The position numbers were made by a program, and so were the translations under genes. A stretch of DNA of 64,000 nt from Burhinus oedicnemus. Its lineage: Eukaryota; Chordata; Aves; Charadriiformes; Burhinidae. How positions within the stretch are numbered: the stretch's first letter is position 1; the number at the start of each line of letters is the position of its first letter. The stretch covers positions 3,582,153 to 3,646,152 of the forward strand of contig VFFE01007724.1 in assembly GCA_008921705.1 (NCBI GenBank). The letters run 5' to 3'. Under the pieces are notes generated by a model. The model saw only the letters and a program-made list of their open reading frames with translations. It was not told the DNA's origin and did not search any database. Of this stretch, positions 21,176-34,561 are shown piece by piece.

Positions 21176-24100
21176 TCATACTAAGAAAGATCAGCGTGCT
21201 TCCCCTTCTGTTTAGGAATGGTGCGATACGAAACTGCCCAGTTGTTTCTCGCGAGACTGAAGGTCTTCGAACACATAAACAACTAAGCAGAAACGTTAAT
21301 CAGACTATTAACTGAACCAAAGGTTGCTGAGGCTATCTGAAGCTAGTCTTCTGTGACATTAACATGCAAATCTTAGGTAAATATGTCACTAAAAGCCACT
21401 AAGTATTGTTTCTGATGTTAAACAGGCTTCCCTTGTTTCATTTTGGAAAGACTACAACCTGTGAGAGACCGCTCCACATCCACTTTTCCAAGCTGAGAGA
21501 GAACTCTGTGGCATAAGCGGCTGTCTGGCTGCAGGGTTCAGACCACAGATTCCTGGGACCTCTGTGCCAGCACACCTCTTCTCCAGCTGGGCTTTGGCTT
21601 CATCCTTCCTCTGGCTGAGCCGCTGTTAGACTGCCAATGTTAGGTGCCTAACGACAGTCAGGTACCAAATGCTGCATTGCATGTGTAATTCATTACAGGT
21701 AATGAATCCCTGCTGTAATTCCATCAACTGTACAAAGTACATGGATTAAATGCTACTTGCCACATAGCTGAGTGTTTTCTGGGGTGTGTATTTATTGGTA
21801 AGAAAAACTGACTAGCAGGGTGCCTGAAATTTATTCATAGCATCTATTCATAGCACATAGACCTGTTCTACAATCGTAGTCACTATTAAAAAAGTCAACA
21901 AAAGGCTACAGTATTATCCGAGCTTCTCTAGCAATTTCCTTTCTCACATTAGACGTGCCTTACTTTCCCTTTGTTGTCCATTATCTGTATAATGTTCCAC
22001 TGTGCTTTAAATAGTTCTCCAGTTCCTTTCTCAGAAGAATTAAGAATAAAATTACCTTTTATTAAACAAACACTATTCCTTTGTTGCTTCAGATTCTCAG
22101 TTTCAGATGTGGTGGGGGAAAAAAGAAGTCCCCTTCTCCCTAACTCATGCAAAGACCTCCAGGGAGTCCCTGTCACGTTTAACCTTTCTGTAGCTTCCTG
22201 GTTCTCGGGGTGTCTTCTGAATAACAGCAGTTTTGTCTATTTTATTTGCTGCCTCTCTTACACATGTGCAATTTAAGAAAAAATAATTGAAACTACGGCA
22301 TCTCACCTTGCAGTATCTGTGTAGTTTGAACAGACAAGTATCTAAAGATCAAATTTCTGCTTATCAGCTGCATAAATGTGATCCAAAGCCTGGAGACATC
22401 CCTGAACTCTGCAGGAGCTCACTTGTTGAGCAGGTGTTCGTGGCCCATCACAGGAAGAGAAATTTGGGCTAGAAATAGCTTTTTACCTTCCCAGACTGAG
22501 TAGCTTTTGCTGCAATGTGCACCTCTGGACCTACCAGTCAGTACAGTAACATCCACGTTACTCTGAGTTAGACTGGTGGTCCAGGCCAAACACAACAGTG
22601 AGGCATCAAACAGTTGTGTGTCTCCTGCCCAGGTTTTGCTCTTCACATAAACTGGTGAAGCTGCAGGAGCTCTGTCTTGCCACACTGGAGCCACAGTGGC
22701 TGCAGCGAGAGCGTCTTTCCCTGCCGTGGTACACGGACTTCTAGAGCACTTGCTGTCAGAAACTTTCTCACATTTTTACACGACTGATCATGTTGTTCTT
22801 AGTTATGCAATTTCTCACTTTTTTTAAAGTAGAAGCTTGGTTTAATTTTTCTTTTTAAAGACAACTTCTAAAATCAAAAAAATCACCAGTGTTAAGCTCA
22901 CTCCTATAGAACTAAGACAGCAAACAGGCTGGTCAGACCTCATCAGACAAAACAGTCTTCTGATAAAAAAAACCCATCCTGCTATTTCCCAGAAGTTGAA
23001 ATATCTCATGAAAAACATCCCTGCATCCAGAAACACAGCTCTGAGCCATGATTCATTAAGCGTCTAGACTGCCTTCTACAAAGGGGAGAGTCTGTTAGCC
23101 CTGGGAAAGGCTTTGAAGCACTTCGGGGCTCCAGGCAGCTTCTTACTTGAGGCACCTCAGCAAGGAGTTTCCTAAAGCCTGTGGGCAGTCCTGCCTGCGG
23201 GTCACCTCTGCAAAGGGTGGCTGGCAGCGCCCTCACCCTCTGAAACCTGACCTGCTGCGTGTGGCTGTGTGTGGGTTTGGGGAGGAATGCTCACCATTTT
23301 TTTTTTTTTAGGCTTTAGGATTTTTACATCACTGATTTCTTTTTTTTTTGCATAGTGGTGTTTCCCTTGCATTGAGAACCTGAAAGCAGGAACATGACAG
23401 ACTTTTTGGCTGTTCTTCTGGGCCCAGCTGAGATGTCTCAGGTCTGCAGAGCTGTGAAATCGCTGGAAATTCTTTCAAAGTCTGTCTGAGCTGCTCAGGA
23501 TTTTGGAGAGCACCTTAAAAACATGTTTTGCTCCTACCTTCCTTCATCATGGAGCAAAATTTGGTTGCACCAGCAATTTTCTAATTTGAGGACTTTTTGT
23601 AAAACTGCAGTGCTGGATGGAAAAATTTTGGACCTTGAACGTTGTCAGTTTTCAATTTCCTGTGCTGATCTGCTCTTGTTTCTAATAGCGCGTGCTTACC
23701 TTCTCTCCTTGCTTTTCTATTGACAGAGAGACATTTAGAATCTGAAAGCTGATTTTTTTTTGACCTTATAATTGCATGGTAGGCTCATGAAAGTCTCTTC
23801 CAGGAATTTATGGTTTAATTTCATTCTCAAAGTCTCAGTCTTATTAAGCGACAGTGATCTTGGGGTATTAAAAAGTCAATTACGTGATGATTTTACTAGT
23901 CCCATCTTTTTTCAGAACTTCACAAATTATCATTTTGTTATTATGGTCTGTGATGGAAACCTATTCTTGGTGTGAGTGATAAGACAGGTGTTTGTCATTT
24001 TGAAGACTCCAGTAAAGGTATTTTAAGGCAGTACTTAGCTGCATAAATTAAGTGTTCTCTAATAATCTATGTGAAATGTTAAAGAAGATTTTTTCCATTC

Positions 24101-26299
24101 AATTATAAAAATAGACCAGGGAAATTATCACACACTTTCAAGACTGGGTGATGCTTTTACGTCTTTTCATACAGCAGTTAATTTCTAGCTATTTCTTTTG
24201 TGATAGCAGGATGTAACCCCAGATGCTGGCTCTTTCCAGAGGCAGGACTCTGGACACAAATGTCGGTGCTGAATGGCACAGACTGGTAGGTTACAGTGGC
24301 ATCAGTCTCCCAGGCAAGGCCTTTGGAAGTATGCACCATCGCTTGGGATCACTCTATGGTGGAAGGTTAGTGGCTCCAGAGCGGGAAAAAAGGATCACAG
24401 TGAAACACCAGCCAGAAAACGGGTAATTCAGGGCTGGAAATGCTCTTATGCTCCACCTCCCAGCGACTGCATTTCCTCTGCAGCACATTTTCTTGTGCTT
24501 TTGTCCAGCTTGTTTTGTGTTTTACTGTTTCCAGTGAAACAGGTTTGACTGTTTCCCTTGGGAAACAATAACGAAGCAACCACACAGCACTTGCTGTCAA
24601 ATCATTTTTTTAAATTTTCACTTGATTTCCTCTCTCCTGTTTAAGCACTGCTTCATAGTTCTTTGTATTTCAGTTCTAAGTATTTCCCATGCAAACACAT
24701 CCTTAAAATATCCCCTGGCTGCTTTCCCTGCCTCATGTTTTAGCCAAGCGATACCTAAATGATCTTGAATTTCTTTTTTTCTCATGCTAGTGTTTCAAAT
24801 TCCAGGGTTAGGTTTTTGGTGGGTTTTGTTACTGCTGTAGTTTGGTACCCCTCTCATCACCGCCGCCCTCTCTCCCGCCATCAGTGGATCTATGGCACTG
24901 TGGTGTCCAAAGGCAGCTGCTGGGTCACACCAAAAGGACTCCCACTGAGCTCCTGTTGTGACAGTGCTGGCATAGACAGGAAGAAAAGCTGCTTTTAAGG
25001 TACAGTGAGATAAAAGAGAGCAGCCTCAGCAGCACCTTGTAAGAAGCTACAGCATTGCTCTTGCTCCCCTACAATGGTTGACTGTCTGCACACTTTTTGT
25101 CTGGACTGCTAGTTTCTATTTTAGGCATTCCTTAGAATGGGGTCTCTTCTTTTTTAGACATAATTTCTTGTTACAGTTGGTCTTTGATGTCCAAGTGGAG
25201 GTCCAGGCACAAGTACAATTTGCAATTATTTCTTAATAGTAGAAATTACAATAGTAATTGTGTTGCCTTTTTTAAAGCAAGTTTTGTCTCTGCTAGTGAA
25301 TATCTGCAATTTGAGCTATTGTTCCTCAGATGTAGGGTTTTTTTTCCAATGATGAATTCTACCATCAAGAAATTGGAGAGTTCTTTGGGTAAAAAATCCT
25401 CTTTTAATGTCTTTATCCTTCCACTTGGATCATTTATTCACTATAGATATAATAATAGAGATGAAAACCCTGCAATATTTCACTCTTTTAATGGACAATG
25501 AGGTCAACATAGCACAGGTAGCCTTTCTCCTTCTTTCTCATTCAGTTTTTGGGCAGGGTTAGTGAATGGGTGGTGGCCAAAAGACACTGCCACAGGCCAC
25601 CGTACTAATTTCCCTAAGAGCAATGAGGCTGTTAGCTGGCTTTCTTTGTCTAGCTGTACATTTGTAGAAGCCTTGGGGAAGAGGGACTATGAATTTCCAT
25701 TTCAGTTAAAATTTATTAAAAAAAAAAATGAACACAATTCACTTTTAAATAAAAAAGCTGTTGGGATTTTTTTTAGTAAAAACTCTTCACTCTCTTATTA
25801 AAAAAAGTATAAAGAAATCAGGTTTGCCAGCAAACAGGAGATCCGAATGAGAGGTTTAGATAATATGTAACCATTAAAAAAAAAGTTCTAGAGTCAGAGC
25901 TTAAAATATTATACAATTTTTATATTTTTCTTATTTTACAACCAACTCTACTAAATAATGAAGTATTGTGATAACTTACCCTATAAACACCTTTACATAA
26001 ACGGAGCTGACTAGATGTATTTTCTGCCTGCGGATCTGGATTAGTACATGGTTTGAAATATTGCTGTATTGCTTTAAGAAAGTAGAAAGCCCAAATATTA
26101 TTGCGGTGCACCAGAAGTGATGGTGTACTTGAGAATATGACTGGTAAGCAGTTACTTAGATTAACGAGCAGGATGTCTGCAGTCCACTAAAAAGCATCAG
26201 TGATCACTCAGACACCTGAGATACTGCACTGTGAGGATGTTCAGACCAGAAAAAGTTCAAATATAACACTAAAAATAAGTAACATTTTTGCTAATAAAT
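21176..26299. other. Unique sequence, no gene recognised
   Basis: The stretch holds mixed AT-rich DNA with GC-richer patches near 22380-22720 and 23050-23260. A minus-strand micro-frame at about 26029-25982 has acceptor (ATCCGCAG) and donor (TAGGGTAAG) shapes but only 16 codons. No repeat family was recognised. Confidence 0.4.
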
Positions 26300-26329
26300 G
26301 AAGCTTTGAGTCATGCTCAGTGTATTCAT

Positions 26330-26580
26330 AAACTAATTAACAAGGGAGATTAAAAGTGAGTGGGAGATGCATGACCAGAGATATAGTCAGTAGGAATACA
26401 CACAGTAAAATGAATGAGAAACCGATTAAATGGATATAAAAGGGGGTTGTGAACTGGATTTTGGTCTCACGGTGTGTTGCTCGGCTATCTCTGTGCAGTG
26501 TTGCACTTACTATGTACTGTTCTGCCTCAGTAAAGGGGTGTGGATGGCAAACCCCGTCCTGAAACACCTCTCTGTTTTGA
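26330..26580 (+). other. Promoter-like or old LTR-like segment
   Basis: GGATATAAAAGGGGG (about 26433-26447) is a strong TATA-box shape, followed about 90 bases later by CTCAGTAAAGGGGTG (26526-26540). The TATA then variant polyadenylation signal spacing resembles an LTR. No TG...CA ends or target-site duplication could be fixed, and the family is not recognised. It could equally be a lone TATA-containing sequence. Confidence 0.2.
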
Positions 26581-28083
26581 GATAACTGTGTTTGGTCTTT
26601 TATAATGAAGATTTGTTCCAGGGACTGCAGAGGGGAGGAGAATGAAGGGTCCAGACACGCATTCCTAGACCAGTTCAGAGTCAGTTAAGCGTCCTTTCTG
26701 CCTTTGCAATTCCCTATATCTTGATAGATAGTAGTTAATAATTTTAATTATCTGCAACCCAAACAAAATGGCATGTTGATATGAACAACTTGTTGTGGCA
26801 GGTAAATGCACAGGGCTTTATAAAGTTGACAGCGTCTCTGTAGGTAGAAACTGCTCCTGATGGATGGTCCCTAAACTGCTTAAGGTGTGTTTGAAATATT
26901 AAAAAAGAAATGGTTGCTTTGTTTCCTGGCTAGCTCCAGCTTGAGCTTTAGGTCACATCAAAGTCAAAGGGTATTTGTTAATGATCGGTGCTAGCTGTGA
27001 CGCTGAGCCTTGAGGGATGAAGTGGGAAAGGGGGATTATGACTAAACTGGCATATCTTCTAGATGTTGGGAAGAGAAAAGCAAGCAGAAACTCCCAGGGA
27101 GGGGCAATGATAATGTCCCATATTCACTTGTCAGTGTATCTCACTCCAAATAAAACCAAAATGACTTCATTGACTCTGAATGGATAATCCAGCCTCCATG
27201 GTTGTACAACAACTAATACTAATTGGCATGTCTAGTCGGAATTCAGACCATTACTGGCACTGTGAAGTGTGTCCAAATTTGAGATTATTTTCCTTAATCG
27301 ACCACTGATTTGTTTCATCCAACAGCTTGTCAAATGACACAATGACAAGTTTTGGATAATTAAATAAATATATGCAAAAGAATTCCCAATATTTCTCCAT
27401 TCCACTGTTCTGAAAGGCAGAGGAAAAATACCTTTAAAAAACACATTTTCAAGGAAATTACAATTTTCTTTGTGTTATGAGTAATGCAATATTAAGCACA
27501 TACCTCAGCTCTTGAATTATGTCTGCACCTTTGATGTTAGTGATCAAATATTCATTGCCTTCATTATTCAAATAATTAGACATTTTATCAGTTTCTTTGA
27601 AAAGCTCAGAAGTAAAGAGGTAAATCCCTTGAAGGGGTGTTCAATATTTAGTTTACTGTCAGGAGAAGAGTCATCAGGCAGGAGGATACTGTGACAGGGA
27701 AAAAAAAAGTGTTTGTTGCAGAAGATCTCAAATTTTCAAAGTGAATGCTTTACAACTTTTGCTGTGTTGTAGCTACTGCTTGCTCAAAAACTGGAGGCCA
27801 GATCATCACCTGGGGATACTTATCACAATTCCAGTTGCTTTAATGGAAGGAGAGCCAGGCCAGCCCAGGGAGTGCTGGTCTTAGATGAAATCCCTTACAC
27901 AGCTGAAGGGTCTACTCAAGCATCCATTCTGTTTTGCCTTAAATGGTGTTTAAAGACAATACCATGAGGAAACTCTGCATTTCACCCTTGCAGAAGAGGT
28001 GATGAATATGGATAAAAATAAAATTAAAGATCATGTATAATTAAAACTACATATGTAAATTCCTCAGTTTCTTTATGAACAAC

Positions 28084-28114
28084 AAACAGTGGCACCAATG
28101 AAACGCCACTGTTT
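28084..28114. repeat. 10-bp perfect hairpin with 11-nt loop
   Basis: AAACAGTGGC (28084-28093) and its exact reverse complement GCCACTGTTT (28105-28114) flank an 11-base loop. Transcribed from either strand it would form a stable short stem. It is too short for a microRNA precursor and is not part of a recognised element. Confidence 0.75.
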
Positions 28115-30376
28115 TTAAGGTTATAATTCAGCAGTGATCTTTATTATGCTTAATTGTTTGAAGCTTTCTGACTACTGTGTGGATGTCGTGGAACATTAGA
28201 ATAAAATCAGCTCAATGCTCATGCATAATGTGCAAGAAATTTTTTGTTTGTTATAATTTCTACCCTTTCATATTAATTGTAATCAACAGAAAATGCAGGC
28301 TGTAGTTGTCTTGCTAATGATAAAAACAAATATAGCAACAGTATTTTTCATACTGTTTATTTATTTATTTCACCCTGGATGTACTCCATGCCAAGTGTAT
28401 CTCTAAAGAAAGAACAATAGGAGCTTGTCAGTGTGCACGCACTGTAGAAATGGGTGTGTGTAGAATGTATGTATGCTTTTTTTTTTATTGAGAGATAAAA
28501 TATAAAAGTGCTTTCCATCACTTTCTGCTACAGATTTTTGTTATGGCTCCTTGCTTCAGATGCTTATGTAAGCGTGCAGAAATATATTCTCAAAAAAGAC
28601 AGAAGTGGCTTGACTTAAATGTTATTTTACAGATTCAGTCATGATAAGCATTGTCTATAAAAAAAGAGGTCACCATGAATGCTTCATAATACAATACTGT
28701 TGCACCTATACATAAGTATAGGTAACATTTTATGTATATAAGTACATAATGAGTTTAGACAAGAAACTGGGGAACATATGAGACAGAATACATCTATCAA
28801 GTTGTTTGTAGAACACCTTTTCTTTTGGGACATTGCACATCCATCATAGCTATATCACAGAAAGAATAATACTGACAAACAGGACAAAAACGTAACTGTA
28901 AACATATTTGCATGGTACTTCTGACCCTACCAAAGGCCATGAAGTTCTGGAAACTCATTTTGCCTTCTGCTGTAATTTTATTCCTAACGGACCCACAGGT
29001 TGCAATACTGCAGATGAAAAGTGGTCAAGGACAGGCTTGTGAAGTCCTCAGGGCTGTGTGAGCAGAGGGTGACCAGTCTCGCAATGGAGGAACAGGGTAG
29101 GTGGCCAGGTCTGATGCCCACTATTACTGCTCACACACTCCCCAGCTACAGACACCAGAAACATCAAACCAGGAATACGCCAACAGACCTGGAGTACTTG
29201 GGCTTCTTGGTTTCACCATCCTAAACTACCTCATTGCAATAATGAATAATACAAAGAGTTGAAGACACAATGATATATTTTTTTTCTAAGTAAGTTAAGT
29301 GTTTGAGATACTTTTATGTACATGCAAATAATTAAGTAATTTCTGAAGAAAAATACATGATTATCCATATTCAAGCAGTACATTTTCAATAGGCTTTTGT
29401 TTTTCCTCAATACTGGATCAGAAATAAAAAGATTGCAGTTGTTACAAAGGAGTCAAGGAGAAACAGGACAACTGGGAGCATTAAAAGCAGGCAAGTGTTT
29501 TATTTTCATTTTGTTTTTGTTACCCTTCAAACTAAGACATGACCTCACTATGTTCTTTCCTTCAACAATGATTTTCCATTCATAGTGAAAGAATCCAGGG
29601 TTTCTATGAAACTCAAACAAAATACTAAAATAATTCTTTAAGCAATATATAAAAAATTCATTGTCTTGTGAAGGCCAAACAAGTTTGAGTGCCAGCAAAA
29701 TAATGCACTGGCTCTCTCTGACAGACTTTATCATTACTGAATAGCACGGGTTTTGCACAGATTTATTGCACGTATTTATTGTCAGCAAAATACAAGCAAT
29801 GACTGGCTTGTGTCAAACTGGGCCATGGATTGGAAGCACTGCATGAGAGACAGAGAAGATACAAAGTCAAAGGAACACATCATGGAAGTGCTCACTTGCC
29901 CACAAGGCACTCTAGTATGACAAATTCGGAGTGATACGACAGCAGTTGTTGTCAATTCATATCACTTATCATATGGAACAGTCGTGACAACAGATGAGTT
30001 TCTCATTTATTTTCAGATGTTTGTAGCCCCTTTGTAGACAGTTCATCGGTAGGAAAGGTGATAGACTATTGAATAGAGATTTAGTATACATTCTTTGATT
30101 AGGATCGGCTCAGGATGTAGAAGCAGAGGTTTTACTCATTGCTTCCATAGCAAACTAGTAAAAGGGTTTCTTAAGAGAGATTGTGGATATCCTATAACCA
30201 GAGAAGACCAAAGAAGGAGGGGAGGCTCATTATCTCTTACAGCTCAAAGAAATGTAGCAAAGAACATTTATCCTCTATACCAACCCACAGAAGAGATGGG
30301 ATTCTACACAGAGGACACTAAATCTGCCAGGCAATCAAGTCAATGTATCTAACAGCAAAAGAACCTTTCTGAATCC

Positions 30377-30425
30377 TTTTTTTTTTTTTTTTTTTTGGGG
30401 GGGTGGTGGTGAGTGGGTGGTGAGT
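30377..30425 (+). repeat. Poly-T/poly-G junction with G-rich GGT repeats
   Basis: About 20 T (30377-30396) run directly into seven G (30397-30403) and then TGG/GGTGAG repeats. Several G-runs within 40 bases could form a G-quadruplex on the plus strand. The T-run length is also a likely sequencing-error site. Confidence 0.8.
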
Positions 30426-31580
30426 GATCTCTGCATAGAGTGACTTAGAAATTGAGTTAATGGCTATGCTTTTCTACTCCTTGTGTAGTCCTTAGTCACT
30501 GCAAGAATTTACACAGAAACCTGCAACAGTGAACATGAGAAAGAAATAGAGCCACAGAAATATTTCACTTGAAAGCAGCCAATTAAACATGTAACTCTTT
30601 TTAACGGGAGAAGTGAGTAAACAAAATCCTAAGTGGAACTTCAACATCTTTTTGTATTATTTCATATAAGGAGACGTAACCTTCATAGTTCTCCGAGCGA
30701 GTGTTTAGAAAGCTGCATGCATAGTTCTAGAACAGAGCTTGTCCTAGAGAAACTGCTGAGAACAGCTTTTATATTGTTGTATTAATGCAATTTATTTACT
30801 GTGAAATGTTCGCATTATTGAATCCTATTTTTCTACCAGCTGGTCATACCGTGAAAAGCAAACCATCCAGGCTAAATAAATAAAACAATACCATTGTGCT
30901 GGTAAGTCAGAAGGTAGGCTATTCTGTATAATGGAAATGCAAATATGAATGCAATTGTTATTTCATGGATAAATGGAACTTACAGAAAGGTGGTGCAATG
31001 TTTTTCCCCTCTTTTGTTCCTATAATTGTTAGGTCACATACTAGTCCATCCTCCATTTGCCTTATACCATACATTTTAGTGCACTGTTGTTATGGAAGAA
31101 AGGTATTTCAAAAGGGCTTATGAACATTTTTTTTTCTGATCTAGTAGCCTGGTGACCAGAGGTTGAGGTATCGAATTACAAAAGGTCTCCAAAAGTTATT
31201 TCATAGACACATCCTCTTTGCTGAAGATTACTTGAGATAATAGCTGTTTTCCTGTGGGTCTCTTTTTCGTGTTGGAGAGCATTCTCAGTACAGCATCCTT
31301 TTAGGCAGCTCTTAGCACTCCAGACAATAAGCTGACAACCATGATACTTACTCACTGTATCCTCTGTCTAATTTTGCACTTGTTTCAAGGTTCAGGAATT
31401 ATATTAATTAAGATTAAAAATGAATGTATAACCAGGAAAACTGGAGATTCTTAACTTTCCAATAAACATTTTTGTTGCCATAATTTTTCTTTATAATGTT
31501 GTAGCAGACTGATGAATATTTTGGTAACATTGTTTTTTTCTTTTTTTTTTTTTTCTCTCTGCACACAATTAAGTGTGCAG

Positions 31581-31634
31581 CTGAAGTTCAGAAGGATCTG
31601 GGGGTACCAGAATGGGAGGACTGCAGAGTTTAAG
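31581..31634 (+). other. Candidate 54-bp exon (weak)
   Basis: A TGTGCAG acceptor downstream of a long T/C tract and a TTTAAGGTAGGT donor (GT at 31635) bound 18 stop-free codons reading LKFRRIWGYQNGRTAEFK, phase 0 at both ends. No family is recognised, and AAG within the tract offers a competing acceptor. Chance is the default explanation. Confidence 0.12.
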
Positions 31635-34421
31635 GTAGGTAAGGGGGGCACGCAACTATTGATGGACAGTAGCCATCCGTATGTTGAAGGTTCTGAGCCT
31701 GGCAGACTTCTGGACCACAAGGTAATGCAGCGTGAGGTACTGAAAGCGCAGGTTTGATGGTTATCATTTAATCCTACTTTAATACTTCTAATACGTACAC
31801 TGGCCTTGAAGAAAGGGGCCTGTGTACAGAACACTCCCTCCCTGTCATCCATGACTTTGCAGCTCTCAGATGCATGGTAGACCCAGTGCAATATGCAGCT
31901 ACATTTCTTGGCTTACCCAAGGCAACTGAAACTGTGAAACTTTTGAGGATCACCTTTCACATTAAATCTGTTTCATTCAGGAAATAAATTCTCACTTCAG
32001 CTTGGCCTGTGCTATCTAAGTATACAAATCAAGATGTTTTTCTGATTGAAAGGGCACACAGAGATTGCTCCAGGCTATTAGTACCATGCTTGTGTGGAAT
32101 AAAGACAGATAACCAAGAGAGGGCTCAAAAGAGTGCCGTTTTTCCGACACAGCACACCCTCATCACCACTTACTCAGGGAAATAGTGCTTTCTTTATATT
32201 TTAGTGACACTTACAAGGATTCCTGCTAAAAGATGTAAAGGCAAGATTCAATCCCTGTATTAAGGCTACAATATTTGAAAATGAGCTGACAAACTACACT
32301 AATACTATCTCAAAGATCTGGATAAGAGTGGCAAAAGATTGTAATTTTAATCCAGAATTAACACTTCAATGGAAGAGGAAATTCCAAACTGGCTTCTAAC
32401 CTAGGACTTCTATGCTCTATCCTGAATAGCTATAAATCTGAATTTCATTTTATCTTCCAGTTAAGTCTGATTCAGTTCCCCTGTAAATGACAGAAAATTT
32501 TCCCTTGGTTTAAATGTGGGCTAAGTGACGTGTCACGGGCAAGGCCAAACAGGTGAGCGAGCATTTACAGAATCAGGTATGAGCATTCACAATTCCCAAA
32601 TGGATTATATGGTAATATATAGCACCCTACGGGAATGCTAAGCACGTGCAGAGTTATGCTCATCAGGCCATGTCCTGCTTTAGAGCTGCGACTCTCTCCT
32701 CTGAGGTCATTGCAGTGTATTGTATATATAGACCCACATCAGCTTTATACAAACTACCCTGGATCAAGACAGTGCACTGTGCAATGACACTACTTAAGCG
32801 CAACACCCAAGAAGTCAGGTAAATGTGTCTGCTGGGATCTGTGTTGCAGAATGGAGCCGGAACCATTTCAACATCCTCTTGGCTCAAGAGTGGGTCTGTG
32901 TGCCTGAATGAATCATACTTTGAGATGGTTATTTTAAAATTGTATTTCTTCTCTATATTCTATAAAGGTATTGCTTTAATTCAGTATGGTAGAACCAACA
33001 GTGTTACAAGGCACTTCTCCTTTACTGCTTGTTAAATAATACTTTCCCAAGTTGTAGGTAAAAAAGTCCTTATCTCCAAGAGATAAGGGTAGGAGGTAGA
33101 CCTGTCATATGGGTCATTTTTGCTTGCCTGTCTGGAATTTTTATTACAATGCCAGATCCTGCACAGAGAAAAGAAAATGACAGGGAAAGCCTGAACAGCA
33201 TTCTCCAGTGCCTGCTGAGGTCCTTAACTTCTAAATATTTCAGACAGCATCTCTGATTCAGAATGAAAATGGACAAATGGAAATATGGACTGAGTTTTTC
33301 AGGACAGGAGTTGTGGGAAGAGCTAGGATGAGATTTATCAGGGTATGGAATAGGTTTCTAGGGGAAAGTTACGGCAAATTAACCTGAATATAGTACTCAA
33401 ATATATGGCAGGAAGCAATTCCAGGGACTTATGGCAATAAGCAAAGTAGCCTACAGGTCTTTTTCATCTGGACAGTTTGGGAATGAGTCTTTGATTGGTT
33501 TCTCTCACAGCACAGTCTGTAGCTGGTAAGCAAGGAGAGAAAAAAGTCAATATTTGTTTTTAAAAGTGTTCCAAATATTTTGTACTCTGTCCACTAGATC
33601 ATACTATTCTCCATGTACTCGTAACTGTATAAGCTGATTTGCCCACTTCCCCTATAGCACTCTGGAAACAATTCTGAATGTAGAAAATAAAGAAGAGCAT
33701 CTTGGAGGTGGTGGCAGGAAAGTAGGGGGACAAAAACAGAAGAGAAAGACCTAAACAGTTCATCTCATCACTCCCCTCGCTGCCATAAGAGCATTCAGCT
33801 CAAGAGAACATTTTTTCAGGCTGTGCAGCAGTTTTAAATGTCTCAGGTGGTAGGGAATATTTTCTCACTACTTACTGGGAAGTTAGAGTGTGTCAGTTCA
33901 AACTAATAAATATCTGGTTTGACGGTGACATTTACAAGTTGCGTGCTCCACTGAGCTCAGTGCGCCAGTTAACGGCTCACATTCTAAAGTCAGTTCCTTA
34001 ATTATCTTGTCTTCCCCCCAAAGATTTGTCAGGAAGCCTTCTGATGATATCCCAGATAGATGTGCTATACCAGTGAAGCATGGTTTTGACTTTGACAAGC
34101 TTGCTGGGTTACTGAAGAGGAGGAAGTGACTCAGCAGCCGTTCCAATGCTTGTTCCTCCCACCCCCATAAGATTTTCCTTAAAATGTTTTTGCTTGAGAT
34201 TTATTCAAGTTTTCATCATACATTCAACAGAAAGAAAGAAGAAAAATCTTTCCACAAACAATGTTCTGCATTATTGAAGGCAGTTTGAGGAAAAGATCTT
34301 GTATCTAGGACAGAGTAAAATATAAATTAATGTAGAAGGGACAAAAAGAATTTTAACAGAATTTTGTCATAATGAAATTCTTACTTCTTAAACAGACCTG
34401 GTTCTTTTCCTTTCTTCACAG

Positions 34422-34561
34422 ATTTTTCCACTGAAAATTTTTTATTAACCATCATGAGGCAGGGAGAGAAGAGACCAAAAGATCCTATTGCTATGTGTTT
34501 TCATGTATTTTTCTCTCTCCTTCATGAAAAATTATGGAGAACAAATAGATCTAAATTTTAG
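34422..34561 (+). other. Candidate terminal exon (weak)
   Basis: TTTTCCTTTCTTCACAG (AG at 34420-34421) is a textbook acceptor. Two bases then lead into 45 open codons, including TIMRQGEKRPKDPIAM, ending at TAG 34559-34561. No polyadenylation signal follows closely and no family is recognised. Confidence 0.15.

Larger units (their letters stand above)
26581..31580. other. Unique AT-rich sequence with simple repeats
   Basis: A (TTTA)n run lies at 28356-28370, the hairpin at 28084-28114, and a T-run/G-run at 30377-30403. A conspicuous pyrimidine run lies at about 31531-31560. No gene or dispersed repeat is recognised. Confidence 0.45.

Noticed and set aside
31451..31891. 146-codon minus-strand frame, longest in the window
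   Set aside because: It crosses a homopolymer-rich tract, has no domain, and its length is within chance for 64 kb on two strands.
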